From contig CAKVCZ010000003.1 of the NCBI GenBank assembly GCA_934726055.1, positions 62,001 through 126,000 on the forward strand: 64,000 nucleotides of DNA. Reading direction: 5' to 3'. A program made the position numbers and the translations under genes. Of this stretch, positions 44,880-54,190 are shown piece after piece (the stretch's first letter is position 1; each line of letters opens with the position of its first letter). Source of the DNA: an uncultured Candidatus Melainabacteria bacterium (GTDB lineage: Bacteria; Cyanobacteriota; Vampirovibrionia; Gastranaerophilales; Gastranaerophilaceae). The notes under the pieces are model-generated. The model worked only from the letters and a program-made list of their open reading frames with translations. It did no database searches and had not been told where the DNA came from.

Positions 44880-47018
44880 ATGGTAGATTCAAAAAAAACG
44901 CAGTTAGAAATTGGCGGAAAAGTTGTTGAAATTGAAACAGGTAAGTACGCACAATCTGCAACATCATCGGTTACTGTTAGATGCGGCGACACAATGGTAT
45001 TTGTACATTGCTGCGTTAGTAAAGAACCTCGTGTAGGTATTGACTTCTTCCCTTTATTAATTGACTATGAAGAAAGAATGTCATCAATTGGTCGTATCCC
45101 TGGAGGATACAATCGTTCAGAAGGTAAAGCAAGTGATAAGGCTATATTAATTTCACGATTAATTGATAGACCTATCAGACCGCTATTCCCTAAAGGATAT
45201 AGAAATGATATCCAAATAGTTGGTCAATTGTTCAGTTATGATCAACAAAATCAACCTGACACATTGGCTATGTTAGGTGCATCTTATGCATTAATGCTTT
45301 CAGGTGCTCCATTTGAAGGCCCTATCGGTGCAGTTAGAGTTGGCAGAGATGAAAATGGTAACTTTATTGCAAATCCAACTCATCAACAAGCTGAAAAATC
45401 AGATTTGGATATTGTTGTAGCAGGTACTCATGATTCTGTAATCATGGTTGAAGCCGGATGTAAATTCGTTACAGAAGACGATATTATGAATGCTGTTGAG
45501 TTTGCTCAAGGCGAAATAAGAAAACAATGTGATAACCAAGTTGCATTTGCTCAAGAATGTGGTGTGGTAAAAGAAGAATTTGTAAATCCATACGATACAA
45601 CAGAATTGAAAAACATCATTCAAGAAGTTGCTGGTGGTATGATTCACGATGCATATCACAATTTTGACAGAACATACAGACAAGAAAAACTTGAAGAAGC
45701 TAAAAAATTAGTAAAAGAAAGAGTTGAAGCTCTTCCTGAAGATAATGCAATTCATCAAATGATTGAAGAAACAGGCATTGACTTTGTTGCAGAAGAATTT
45801 AAGGCTGCCGAAAAGAAAGTTATGCGTAAGATGATTCTTGAAGAAGGAGTAAGGGCTGATGGAAGAAAACCTACTGATGTCAGACCAATCTGGTGTGAAG
45901 TTGGTGTAATTCCAAGAGCACATGGTTCAGCTGTATTTACAAGAGGTCAAACCCAAGTGTTATCTGTTGCAACATTGGCAGGTCCTGCTATGAAACAAGA
46001 GTTAGACGGTGTTGATCCTCAAACAGAAAAAACATATATGCACAAATATATCTTCCCTGGATTTTCAGTTGGTGAAGTAAAACCTTTGAGAGGTCCGGGC
46101 AGACGTGAAGTTGGTCATGGTGCTTTAGCTGAAAGAGCAAATGTTCCTGCACTTCCTTCACAAGATGAATTTGGTTATACAATTCGTGTAACTTCAGATG
46201 TATTAGAATCAAACGGTTCTACATCAATGGCATCAACTTGCGGTTCATCAATGGCATTAATGAATGCAGGTGTTCCTGTAAAATGCATGATTGGTGGTGT
46301 TGCAATGGGTATGATTAAAGAAGACGGATATGAGCCTGTTGTATTGACTGATATCCAAGGTATTGAAGACTTCCTTGGTGATATGGACTTTAAAGTTACA
46401 GGTAATGATGAAGCTATTACTGCTCTTCAAATGGATATGAAAGCTAAAGGTATTCCAAATGAAACATTGAGAAGAGCATTGTATCAGGCCAAAGAAGGTA
46501 GATTGCATATTTTAAGCAAAATGAGAGAAGCAATTACAGAACCTGCAAAAGAATTATCTCCATTTGCACCAAGTATTACAACAATGACAATTCCAACAGA
46601 AGATATCGGTACAGTTATCGGACCTGGCGGAAAGCAAATTCGTTCTATCATTGATGCATCAGGTGCAGAAATTGATATTCAAGATTCAGGTCTTGTAACA
46701 ATAACTTCAAATGACCAAGAAGGTGCGAAAATTGCAATTAATATGATTAAACAATTAACTTTTAAACCTGAAGTTGGTATGGTATTAAAAGGTAAAGTTG
46801 TTAGAATCATTCCAATTGGTGCATTTGTTGAGTTAGGTGGCGGCAAAGATGGTATGGTTCACATTTCTCAAATATGTAAAGAACGTATTGAAACAATTGA
46901 ACCACACGTAAATGTTGGCGATGAAGTTGTTGTTAAAATTATCAAAATTGACGATAAAGGCAGAGTAAACTTAACAATCAAAGGTGTTACAGACGAAGAA
47001 AAAGCTTCGGTAATGTAA
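44880..47018 (+). CDS. pnp: Polynucleotide phosphorylase
   Basis: 712 residues. It degrades RNA 3' to 5' with phosphate, releasing nucleoside diphosphates. Two RNase PH-like cores are visible (FFPLLIDYEERMSSIGRIPG in the first; FTRGQTQVLSVATL and SNGSTSMASTCGSSMALMNAG in the second), then a KH domain (TVIGPGGKQIRSIIDASGA) and an S1 domain (GKVVRIIPIGAFVELGGGKD). ATG 44880 is chosen over the GTG at 44838, because AAGGA lies four bases upstream. A TATAAT at 44809 gives a leader of about 65 bases with a short GGGC/GCCC hairpin, a possible autoregulatory site as in other pnp genes. Confidence 0.97.
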   Translation: MVDSKKTQLEIGGKVVEIETGKYAQSATSSVTVRCGDTMVFVHCCVSKEPRVGIDFFPLLIDYEERMSSIGRIPGGYNRSEGKASDKAILISRLIDRPIRPLFPKGYRNDIQIVGQLFSYDQQNQPDTLAMLGASYALMLSGAPFEGPIGAVRVGRDENGNFIANPTHQQAEKSDLDIVVAGTHDSVIMVEAGCKFVTEDDIMNAVEFAQGEIRKQCDNQVAFAQECGVVKEEFVNPYDTTELKNIIQEVAGGMIHDAYHNFDRTYRQEKLEEAKKLVKERVEALPEDNAIHQMIEETGIDFVAEEFKAAEKKVMRKMILEEGVRADGRKPTDVRPIWCEVGVIPRAHGSAVFTRGQTQVLSVATLAGPAMKQELDGVDPQTEKTYMHKYIFPGFSVGEVKPLRGPGRREVGHGALAERANVPALPSQDEFGYTIRVTSDVLESNGSTSMASTCGSSMALMNAGVPVKCMIGGVAMGMIKEDGYEPVVLTDIQGIEDFLGDMDFKVTGNDEAITALQMDMKAKGIPNETLRRALYQAKEGRLHILSKMREAITEPAKELSPFAPSITTMTIPTEDIGTVIGPGGKQIRSIIDASGAEIDIQDSGLVTITSNDQEGAKIAINMIKQLTFKPEVGMVLKGKVVRIIPIGAFVELGGGKDGMVHISQICKERIETIEPHVNVGDEVVVKIIKIDDKGRVNLTIKGVTDEEKASVM

Positions 47019-47034
47019 TTACATAAAAAAATAT

Positions 47035-47069
47035 AAAAGGCAGTCATCAATTGTGATGGCTGTCTTTTT
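47035..47069 (+). terminator. Intrinsic terminator of pnp
   Basis: GGCAGTCATCA pairs with TGATGGCTGTC (one G-U pair) around ATTG, followed by TTTTT, 17 bp after the stop. Confidence 0.88.
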
Positions 47070-47165
47070 GTAATAAAACTTAATAAATTGAGAAAAATTA
47101 TTAAGTTTAAAAATTTTATGTCGATATGTGTAATATGAATAAAGACAAATACAGGAGTCGTGTGT

Positions 47166-48524
47166 ATGGTACAAGGGTTAAATTGGAATAATTATTCAAA
47201 TAATCAAATTTTAGAAATGAAAAAATCAGGCATGCAAGTTCCTGATGATGTCTATAAAAAAGCTCAAGAGGCTGTTTCAAAAGAGGTTCAAACAGAATCT
47301 TTAGATACGCAAAATGTTACTTATCAAGTTGAAGATTTTTCCGCAGAGATAAATGAGGCAAAAGAATTACGTGAACAATTGGAGGCTGAAGGTGAAAGCT
47401 TGTCGTCAATGGTAAAAACATTTACTGAAAAAAGCAATCAAGCTACTGATACCCTAAGTACTTTATTTGGTGAAGTTGAAAATAATATTTCATATATAAC
47501 TCAAAATGAAGAAATGTCGCAAACATTGGCTTCAACAGCGGAAGATGAGCAAGCAGTTGTTCGTGAATTGGTAGATGAAACTCAGAAAAAGGTTGAAGAA
47601 AAACAAAATGAATTAGAACAAATATCCGCAAAAATTGAAGATGGAACAGCAACAGAAGATGAGCAAAATCAAGCAAAGTCTTTGAGTGATGAAATAGCAG
47701 AAATTGCAGATGAAGGTAATGCAAATATTGCATCAAAGCAAGCAATTGCAAATGAAGCAACATCAAAGGCAGTTGCAATAAATTCAAATTTAAAAGACGT
47801 TGCACAAACTGTTGGAAAAGCTGTTAATAAGGCAAATGACGGACTTGAAATTGCAACAGAAACTCAGGATTTAGGTAAAAAATTATATGATAAAGGTGCA
47901 AAAATCCAAAAAATTGCAATGGCAATAGGTGGAGTTCTTGGTGGAATTGCGGGTGCCGGAGTTGGATATGCTGTTTCAAATAAAGTTAATTCAAACAGAT
48001 CGGAAGATTTCGTGAACGGATTAGCAAACGGTTATAAAGATGTTGTTGTTACAGACAGCAGTTATGGCGGAGTTGTATATGCAAAGAATGATTTTGGGGT
48101 AAGCTACAACAATGATTGGGTAAATGATCAAATTGGTTCTACTGCTACAACTGCTATGGGTATTGCAGGTGGTGCAGTTGCAGGTGCCGGCATAGGTGTC
48201 GGTTTAGGTTCTTTATTTGGCAAAGGTAAAATGGAAACCGGTAAAAAAGGTATGGAGGCTGCTGCAAAATTAACTTCTGTTGCAAATGATACAAAAACTA
48301 CCGCAGAAAAAGTTGCTCAACAAAATAATTTAGTTATTAATACTCACCAAGCTACGGAAGTTTCTGTTAATGAATTGGATGCTACTGTTAAGGATGGGCA
48401 AGAATCAACAGAAAATACTTCAAAAGAAATAGCAAGTTTATCTGAAGAAATTGACAGTTTTGAAATTCCATCTGAACAAAATGAAGCTGATGATAAAGAT
48501 TTAAAAGAAAAGAAAAAAGTATAG
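47166..48524 (+). CDS. Coiled-coil protein with two glycine-zipper segments
   Basis: 452 residues, no recognised family. Long heptad-rich region (about 60-260) rich in Glu, Gln, Ala and Thr. Then two glycine-zipper stretches, IGGVLGGIAGAGVGYAV and MGIAGGAVAGAGIGVGLGSL, separated by about 60 residues, and a second helical, acidic tail. There is no signal peptide. The layout (coiled coils bracketing two hydrophobic hairpins) resembles membrane-inserting proteins such as type III translocators, but no sequence relation is claimed. ATG 47166 is chosen, with AGGAG eight bases upstream. It is monocistronic, with its own terminator. Confidence 0.7.
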   Translation: MVQGLNWNNYSNNQILEMKKSGMQVPDDVYKKAQEAVSKEVQTESLDTQNVTYQVEDFSAEINEAKELREQLEAEGESLSSMVKTFTEKSNQATDTLSTLFGEVENNISYITQNEEMSQTLASTAEDEQAVVRELVDETQKKVEEKQNELEQISAKIEDGTATEDEQNQAKSLSDEIAEIADEGNANIASKQAIANEATSKAVAINSNLKDVAQTVGKAVNKANDGLEIATETQDLGKKLYDKGAKIQKIAMAIGGVLGGIAGAGVGYAVSNKVNSNRSEDFVNGLANGYKDVVVTDSSYGGVVYAKNDFGVSYNNDWVNDQIGSTATTAMGIAGGAVAGAGIGVGLGSLFGKGKMETGKKGMEAAAKLTSVANDTKTTAEKVAQQNNLVINTHQATEVSVNELDATVKDGQESTENTSKEIASLSEEIDSFEIPSEQNEADDKDLKEKKKV

Positions 48525-48543
48525 TTTAGTTTAAATATAACTA

Positions 48544-48577
48544 AGGGGCAATTTATTTTATAAGTTGCCTCTTTTGT
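48544..48577 (+). terminator. Intrinsic terminator of the glycine-zipper gene
   Basis: AGGGGCAA pairs with TTGCCTCT (one G-U pair) around a 13-base loop, followed by TTTG, 20 bp after the stop. Confidence 0.75.
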
Positions 48578-48861
48578 ATTACTTTTGTAATTATATATAA
48601 TATAAATTTTACGCAAAAAAAAACCACTAATTAAAAAATCAAGTGGTTTTGGAATTTTTTTTGTAATTCCTCGTGTAGAAGGTTAGTGTGTGGTAGGTTA
48701 GTGTGTAGTGTGTATTTTGGTGTATTTAACACCTACGATTTAACCAAATGTTAAATCCTCATGTATATATATAAAGTATTTTTGGAAAGTGTGATTTCAA
48801 GAATTTTTATTTTTGTTACAAATCTTAATATAAACAGCTGAAATACAATCATAGTCAAATT
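48578..48861. other. Gene-free stretch with hairpins and a short tandem repeat
   Basis: Together with its flanks this is about 400 bp without a gene. Visible features are: a hairpin AAACCACT/AGTGGTTT (48621-48649); AGGTTAGTGTGT twice with a 15-base period (48680-48706), followed by a further AGTGTGT; GGTGT/ACACC (48719-48733); and a perfect GATTTAAC/GTTAAATC hairpin (48737-48757). The first hairpin could be a second terminator; the rest has no known role. Confidence 0.6.
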
Positions 48862-48889
48862 TTGCTAAAAAAATATTATGTGATATAAT
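48862..48889 (+). promoter_or_regulatory. Promoter of the def operon
   Basis: TTGCTA, 16 bases, TATAAT; the start codon of def follows 31 bp later with an AGAGG ribosome site. Confidence 0.6.
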
Positions 48890-48920
48890 GAAATAAATTA
48901 TATAAAAAATAGAGGTTAAA

Positions 48921-49526
48921 ATGGCTGTAAGAAAAATTTTACATTTTGGTGATGATTTTTTAAGACAAAAAGCAAAAGATGTGCACAAAGTATCAAAAAA
49001 AATACAGGATTTGGTAGTAGATTTGCTAGATACTATGTATGCAAGTAATGGTGTCGGTCTTGCAGCACCTCAAATAGGAGAAGGTTATAGAGTATTTGTA
49101 GTAGATGTTTCAACAAATGATGAGCCATTGAACCCGATTGTTTTTATTAATCCAAAAATTATTAAAAAATCAGGTGCAACAATTAGTAGAGAAGGTTGTT
49201 TAAGTTTCCCTAATGCATATACTGATGTAAAACGTTATAGTGATATTATGGTAAAAGCAATGGATAGAAAAGGTCGTTCTTTTGTTATGGAAGCACATGA
49301 GGGAACTTTGCTTGCAAGATGTATTCAGCATGAGAATGATCATTTGGATGGTATTTTGTTTGTTGACCATGCAATAAACAGATTTGAGGCAGAAGAACAG
49401 TTATCACAAAACGATTTGCCTCCGTTAGAAATCGAAAAAATGGTTGAAGAACCTGAATTAGACGAAAAAATTAACCAATTACTGGAAGCAGTTGAAGTAG
49501 AAGAAGAAGTTGAAGCAGATGAATAA
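48921..49526 (+). CDS. def: Peptide deformylase
   Basis: 201 residues. It removes the formyl group from nascent proteins. All three motifs are present: GVGLAAPQIG, EGCLSFP with metal ligand C93, and QHENDH with H137 and H141 as ligands and E138 as catalyst. The C-terminal 40 residues are an acidic extension beyond the usual 165-170 residues. It heads a run with fmt, which it overlaps by 8 bp; together they manage the formyl group of initiator Met. Confidence 0.97.
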   Translation: MAVRKILHFGDDFLRQKAKDVHKVSKKIQDLVVDLLDTMYASNGVGLAAPQIGEGYRVFVVDVSTNDEPLNPIVFINPKIIKKSGATISREGCLSFPNAYTDVKRYSDIMVKAMDRKGRSFVMEAHEGTLLARCIQHENDHLDGILFVDHAINRFEAEEQLSQNDLPPLEIEKMVEEPELDEKINQLLEAVEVEEEVEADE

Positions 49527-50451
49527 AATAAAAGTTATATTTTTAGGTACTCCAAAAATTGCATTAAACTCTTTGGAATATTTGATAAATTCAGAAAAAA
49601 TAGATGTTTGTGGTGTTGTTACTCAACCGGATAAACCGGCGGGTAGAGGTTATAAAATGTCTATGTCGCCAATTAAAGAATGTGCTATGGCAAACAATTT
49701 ACCTGTTTTTCAACCAAAATCTATACGCAAAGACTTAGATGTTCAAGAAGAGTTAAAAAAATTAGAACCTGATTTTTTTGTAACTTTTGCATTTGGACAA
49801 ATTTTATCGCAAGAAGTTTTAGATATTCCAAAATACGCAACAATTAATTTGCATGCATCGTTATTACCAAAATACAGGGGTGCAAATCCATTGCAAAGAG
49901 CAATTATTGATGGTGAAAAACAAACAGGTATTTGTACGATGATTACCGAATTAGGGCTTGATTGCGGAGATGTTTGTTTAAAAGAACCTATTGAAATATC
50001 TGATAGCTTGAATTGTATGCAATTGTTTGACATTGTCAGTGAAAAATCTCCTGAGATGATTGAAAAAACTCTGGTTGGTTTAGTTGAACATTCAATAACT
50101 CCTGAAAAGCAATCAGAAGAAGGAGTTTGTATGGCAAGTAAACTTACAAAGGAAGAATGTCAAATTGATTGGAATAATTCGGCAAATTGTATTCACAATT
50201 TAGTTAGAGGAATTTATAAGTGTCCCGGAGCACATTTTGTGTTTAATGATAAAATTATAAAAGTTATGGAAACTCGCGTAATGAACGGTAAGGGAGAAGT
50301 TGGCAAATTTATCAATGCGAATAAAGAAGGTGTTGAAGTTGCTTGTAGAGAAGGTAGTTTGCTTTTGATAAAAGTAAAACCTGAAGGCAAAGGTGAAATG
50401 CTTGCAAGAGATTGGTATAACGGAGTAAAAAATGTTATCAAAGGGAATTAG
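49519..50451 (+). CDS. fmt: Methionyl-tRNA formyltransferase
   Basis: 310 residues. It formylates initiator Met-tRNA using 10-formyl-THF. FLGTPKIALNSLEYL at the N-terminus, then QPDKPAGRGYKM, the catalytic INLHASLLPKYRGANP (Asn, His) and ITELGLDCGD (Asp), then the C-terminal barrel domain. ATG 49519 (in the end of def) is preferred to TTG 49510. It overlaps aroH by 20 bp. A classical def-fmt pair. Confidence 0.97.
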   Translation: MNKIKVIFLGTPKIALNSLEYLINSEKIDVCGVVTQPDKPAGRGYKMSMSPIKECAMANNLPVFQPKSIRKDLDVQEELKKLEPDFFVTFAFGQILSQEVLDIPKYATINLHASLLPKYRGANPLQRAIIDGEKQTGICTMITELGLDCGDVCLKEPIEISDSLNCMQLFDIVSEKSPEMIEKTLVGLVEHSITPEKQSEEGVCMASKLTKEECQIDWNNSANCIHNLVRGIYKCPGAHFVFNDKIIKVMETRVMNGKGEVGKFINANKEGVEVACREGSLLLIKVKPEGKGEMLARDWYNGVKNVIKGN

Positions 50452-50782
50452 GGGTGCAATTACCGTTGAAAGTAATAGTGAAGAATCTATAAAATCTGCA
50501 ACATTAGAACTTTTGTCAGAAATTATAAAAGAAAATAATATTGATGCAAAAAATATTTCTCATGCAATATTTACTCTAACAAATGATTTGAATGCTTCTT
50601 TCCCTGCAAAGTTTGCACGTATTGATTTTGGTTGGAAGAATGTTGCAATGATGTGTTATCACGAACTTGATGTTCCAAATTCTTTGGAAAAATGTCTAAG
50701 AATACTTGTTGTTGTGAATTGTGATGAAAAATTTGAACCAAAATTTGTTTATTTAAAAGGTGCAGCAAAACTTAGAGGTTAG
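50432..50782 (+). CDS. aroH: Chorismate mutase, AroH type
   Basis: 116 residues, the full length of the monofunctional Bacillus-type enzyme. It converts chorismate to prephenate for Tyr/Phe synthesis. Signature regions are IRGAITVE (active-site Arg), an E-x-L helix, FPAKFAR and the C-terminal CLRILVVVN with the second active-site Arg. The start overlaps fmt by 20 bp and the stop is 1 bp before rqcH, so it sits inside an otherwise translation-related operon. Confidence 0.92.
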   Translation: MLSKGIRGAITVESNSEESIKSATLELLSEIIKENNIDAKNISHAIFTLTNDLNASFPAKFARIDFGWKNVAMMCYHELDVPNSLEKCLRILVVVNCDEKFEPKFVYLKGAAKLRG

Positions 50783-50783
50783 A

Positions 50784-52376
50784 ATGATTTATTTTGATAA
50801 TTTAACCTTAAAGGCATTTGTAGAAGAGAATTCAGTATTTTTCGAAAATGCGAGGATTCAAAAGATTCAACAGCCAACACGTCGTGATTTTATTTTTACC
50901 CTACGAAACAATGGTGAAACAAGAAAATTTTATATAAATATTACTCCAAATATGCATCATGTTTGTTTTATGAATAGTGAATCCGAGGCTAAGAGATATT
51001 TAGAAATTCCAAAGACTCCACCAATGTTTTGCATGCTGCTCCGTAAGTATATAGAAAGTGCAAAAATAAACAGAATTGAGCAACCATTTTATGAAAGAAT
51101 TCTTGAAATATATATTGATACATATAATGAATTGTCCGAAAAAATTGAGTTGTGTCTTGCAATAGAATTGATGGGAAAACATTCAAATGTTGCATTGTAT
51201 AACGTTCAAACCGGCATGATTCTCGGCTGTGCCCATAATGTGGGCTCGGAAAAAAGTCGTGATAGAGAAATGATGGGAAATGTTCCATATATTTATCCAC
51301 CAAAGCAAAACAAACGAGATTTTTTAAGTTTTAACGGACAAGTTAATTTTGATACATTGGCAGATGATTTTTACGGTTTTTCAAAACCTTTTGCTCAAAT
51401 GTGTAATGGAATTGATATAGAACGAATTAAAGATTTTCTGGAATTAAAGCATCTTTCTCCTGTTATAAGTGATGATTTTTCAAAGTATTCTTTGTTCTCA
51501 GAGATTTTGAGCGGAGTGCCTCAAAATTCTGTAAATAAAATGATTGATAATTATTTTACATATCATCAGAATAAAGAAATTTTATCAAATTTGAAATTAA
51601 AACTATATTCGGTTATTCAGCAAAGGTTGAAAAAAGCGAAAAATTCTTTAGAAAAAATTGAAAGGCAACTTTTAAAAGAAAAAAATGCAGATAAATACCG
51701 AAAATATGGTGATTTAATTATGGCAAATTTATATAATTTAGAAGAGTATCAAAAAAGTTGTATTATTCATGATTGGGAGTTTGAAGAAGATATAAAAATT
51801 GATTTAGATGATACAAAATCGTTAAAAGAAAATGCAAACAGGTATTACAAGCTTTATAATAAGTCAAAACGTTCAAGTGAAAAATTAATAGAATTAAGGC
51901 AAGAATTGGAAGATGAAATAGGTTACTGCTCTCAAACGTTATACACAATTGAAGTTGCAGAGGATAAAGATATTTTGAATGAGATAAAAGAAGAAATCTT
52001 TTCAGAAACAGTAAAAGATAAAAAGAATTTTATTGATAAGATAGAAAAAAGAGAAATTCAAGGCTTCACAGTATTTGTTGGTAAAAACAATAAGCAAAAT
52101 GATTTTATAATTTCAAAATTAGCCAAGGATAATGACATGTGGTTTCACTCTCACAACTGTGCAGGTTCGCATGTATTATTAAAACTTCCAAATGGAGAAG
52201 AACCAAATGATGAATTAATTTTTGAATGTGCAAAGCTTGCAAAATTGAATTCTCAGGGTGCCAATTCAAGTAAGGTGGGAATAATTTATACAAGAAGAAA
52301 AAATTTAAGAAAGCCTCCTGCTGCTAATTTAGGTTATGTTACGTATAAAAATGAGCAAGAAATCGTTTTGGACTAA
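50784..52376 (+). CDS. rqcH: NFACT-family ribosome quality-control protein RqcH
   Basis: 531 residues. In bacteria RqcH binds stalled 50S subunits and directs addition of Ala tails to the nascent chain. The NFACT-N domain has PPMFCMLLRKYIE and ELMGKHSN; the coiled coil is about 285-415; the C-terminal NFACT-R domain has FTVFVGKNNKQNDFI and DMWFHSHNCAGSHVLL. The Asp-Arg pair needed for tailing in B. subtilis is Glu-Arg here (E104-R105). ATG 50784 is chosen, with GAGG upstream in the end of aroH. The 3' end overlaps the convergent PHP gene by 4 bp. Confidence 0.93.
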   Translation: MIYFDNLTLKAFVEENSVFFENARIQKIQQPTRRDFIFTLRNNGETRKFYINITPNMHHVCFMNSESEAKRYLEIPKTPPMFCMLLRKYIESAKINRIEQPFYERILEIYIDTYNELSEKIELCLAIELMGKHSNVALYNVQTGMILGCAHNVGSEKSRDREMMGNVPYIYPPKQNKRDFLSFNGQVNFDTLADDFYGFSKPFAQMCNGIDIERIKDFLELKHLSPVISDDFSKYSLFSEILSGVPQNSVNKMIDNYFTYHQNKEILSNLKLKLYSVIQQRLKKAKNSLEKIERQLLKEKNADKYRKYGDLIMANLYNLEEYQKSCIIHDWEFEEDIKIDLDDTKSLKENANRYYKLYNKSKRSSEKLIELRQELEDEIGYCSQTLYTIEVAEDKDILNEIKEEIFSETVKDKKNFIDKIEKREIQGFTVFVGKNNKQNDFIISKLAKDNDMWFHSHNCAGSHVLLKLPNGEEPNDELIFECAKLAKLNSQGANSSKVGIIYTRRKNLRKPPAANLGYVTYKNEQEIVLD

Positions 52377-53005
52377 AAAAGAACTTTACTATGGCAATCA
52401 GTTCCGCCTGTTTTTATAAGGTTATATTTATTTGCAACTTTTTCAACAGTTTGTCTTGAATGAAATTTAATAATACCCCTATGTCTTGAATATGGATAAT
52501 ATGTTTCGATTCCATCAAGTCCAAAGTTCATAAGTGTTTTTACAAAGTTGCCCATGCTCAAGTACCAACAACATGCAGGATGTGCTAATACTGCAATTCC
52601 ATTGGCATTGTGAATAGCCTCAATTAATTTTTTAATATCACGATTGGCAAAAATTCTAATCCAATCTGCTTCGGTTTCTCTTTTTGTTTTAGCTAAAAAT
52701 GGCTTTAAATCTTCACTATGTACATCAATTCCATAAGCTAAAAGATGGAAAAATATTGTGTTATACCAACAATCAAATTCTATACCTGGGATTACGTGTT
52801 CATAATTTAATAAATTTGTTTCCAAGTATGCATTAACCGTATTGTGGTCTGTTATTGATATATATTCAAGCCCTAAGTCGTCAGCTTGTTTAACTATTTC
52901 TTCAGGTTTTAGTGCTCCGTCTGAAAAATTTGAATGTATATGTAAATTTACTTTGTCAAAAAACTGTTCTTTTGTGAATGATTTTATTAATTCTTTGTAA
53001 TCCAT
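52373..53005 (-). CDS. PHP-domain metal-dependent phosphoesterase
   Basis: 210 residues. All PHP motifs are visible: HIHSNFSDG (H22, H24, D29), ITDHN, a Glu in PGIEFDCW, LAHPACCW and the C-terminal GTDCHS, which together bind a trinuclear metal centre. Family members hydrolyse nucleoside 3',5'-bisphosphates, short RNA 5' ends or histidinol phosphate. It most resembles the RNase AM/YciV-type group, but is shorter, so the substrate is open. ATG 53005 is chosen (GGGAAT nine bases upstream); an upstream hydrophobic extension to 53083 is considered noncoding because it covers the divergent promoter zone. Confidence 0.88.
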   Translation of the reverse strand: MDYKELIKSFTKEQFFDKVNLHIHSNFSDGALKPEEIVKQADDLGLEYISITDHNTVNAYLETNLLNYEHVIPGIEFDCWYNTIFFHLLAYGIDVHSEDLKPFLAKTKRETEADWIRIFANRDIKKLIEAIHNANGIAVLAHPACCWYLSMGNFVKTLMNFGLDGIETYYPYSRHRGIIKFHSRQTVEKVANKYNLIKTGGTDCHSKVLF

Positions 53006-53066
53006 TTTAAAAATTCCCGAGTTTGTAATAAAATAATTATACAATAAAAAAGAGGATAAATTTATT

Positions 53067-53969
53067 ATGACAAGTGAGAACAAAACTGCTTTTCAAATAT
53101 TTATGACAGGTTTTGGAATATATATAAAATATTTTTCAACCTTTTTTAAATATATGTCATTTCCTGTGTTAGGGCAGTTTTTTGGAATTATATTATGTTT
53201 TGCTTTGTCTTTAGGTTATACATATAGTGGTTCTAAACCAAATTTTTCAACTGCAATGTTATTAACAATTCCAGGGTTAATTATTTTTACTAAAGCTTTT
53301 TGGGAATATTTAGTTGCGTATGTTTCTATTTCTTCAATGACAGAAAATACTATTAAATCTGGCAGAATTTATGATATAGATGCTCATAAAAAAGTCGCAA
53401 CAAAACGCGGCAGTGAGTTTGTTTTCCTTTGGCTTTTATTTGGTTTATTCACTATAATTGCAATATTTCCTCCGATGTGGGTTTTTGCAGCAATAATTTT
53501 TGTTTATATTGTATTAATATTTCAAGTTTTTGCTTTTGAAAAAAAACTGACTCCGTTTGAATGCTTTGTAAGAAGTAAAGACTTGATTCGTGGAAATTTT
53601 TGGCATACAGTTATTTTGCTGGTATTTGTCGGTATTTTTACCTATATTTTATTGCCAAAAATAACGGAAACATTATGTTCAGTATTTAAAATAATACCTA
53701 TATTTGCAATGTATTTAGAACCGGCAATAAATAATATTTTGCCATTTGAAGAATGGAATGCCACGGCTCAATCTTTAGGTATTTCATTCAGTTTAACTCC
53801 AATGTATATAGGTAAAATGCTTGTTTCAAGTGTTATAACTTCTCTTGTTATAGGTTATACACTTCCATTAAGGTCAATTTGTTGGACATTGTGGTATAAA
53901 CAGTTAAGTATAAAAGAAATTAAAGAGAAATCGAAAAATAAAAAGGCAAAATCAAAAGAAAATGTATAG
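53067..53969 (+). CDS. Multi-pass membrane protein, unknown function
   Basis: 300 residues with about six membrane helices in a pattern typical of YihY/DUF-type integral proteins, but no recognised family. There is a long cytoplasmic segment (about 90-115, with KKVATKRGSEF) and a Lys-rich C-terminal tail of about 20 residues. GAGGAT lies 12 bases upstream of the ATG. The stop overlaps the next small gene by 8 bp. Context (rph and a zinc ribbon) gives no clear clue. Confidence 0.78.
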   Translation: MTSENKTAFQIFMTGFGIYIKYFSTFFKYMSFPVLGQFFGIILCFALSLGYTYSGSKPNFSTAMLLTIPGLIIFTKAFWEYLVAYVSISSMTENTIKSGRIYDIDAHKKVATKRGSEFVFLWLLFGLFTIIAIFPPMWVFAAIIFVYIVLIFQVFAFEKKLTPFECFVRSKDLIRGNFWHTVILLVFVGIFTYILLPKITETLCSVFKIIPIFAMYLEPAINNILPFEEWNATAQSLGISFSLTPMYIGKMLVSSVITSLVIGYTLPLRSICWTLWYKQLSIKEIKEKSKNKKAKSKENV

Positions 53970-54177
53970 ATGTTCAAATTGTAAGAATACAGATAAATTC
54001 GAGTTAATGTTTTCTGATGATTATAAAGGCAATCGAAAATTTTTGCAAAAGTATAATAACAGACAGCAAATAGAAATAACAATAGACGGACATACATTTG
54101 TTCCTACGCTGGATTTTATGAATCAGTATGCTGTGTGTAAATATTGCGGACAGATTTATACTTGGGAATATGAATAA
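53962..54177 (+). CDS. Small zinc-ribbon protein
   Basis: 71 residues. C-S-N-C near the N-terminus and C-K-Y-C near the C-terminus bracket a compact region, forming a four-Cys zinc site. Its start overlaps the membrane-protein gene by 8 bp, and its stop is 14 bp before rph. It is probably cotranscribed with rph, so an RNA-related role is conceivable, but that is only context. Confidence 0.72.
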   Translation: MYRCSNCKNTDKFELMFSDDYKGNRKFLQKYNNRQQIEITIDGHTFVPTLDFMNQYAVCKYCGQIYTWEYE

Positions 54178-54190
54178 GAAAGGCTATAAA

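Noticed and set aside
48680..48706. CRISPR-like or satellite array.
   Set aside because: Only two full units and one partial unit, no spacers; too short for a CRISPR array.
49519..50451. Frameshifts in the tightly overlapping def-fmt-aroH genes.
   Set aside because: Each protein is complete with intact motifs; the overlaps are ordinary translational coupling.
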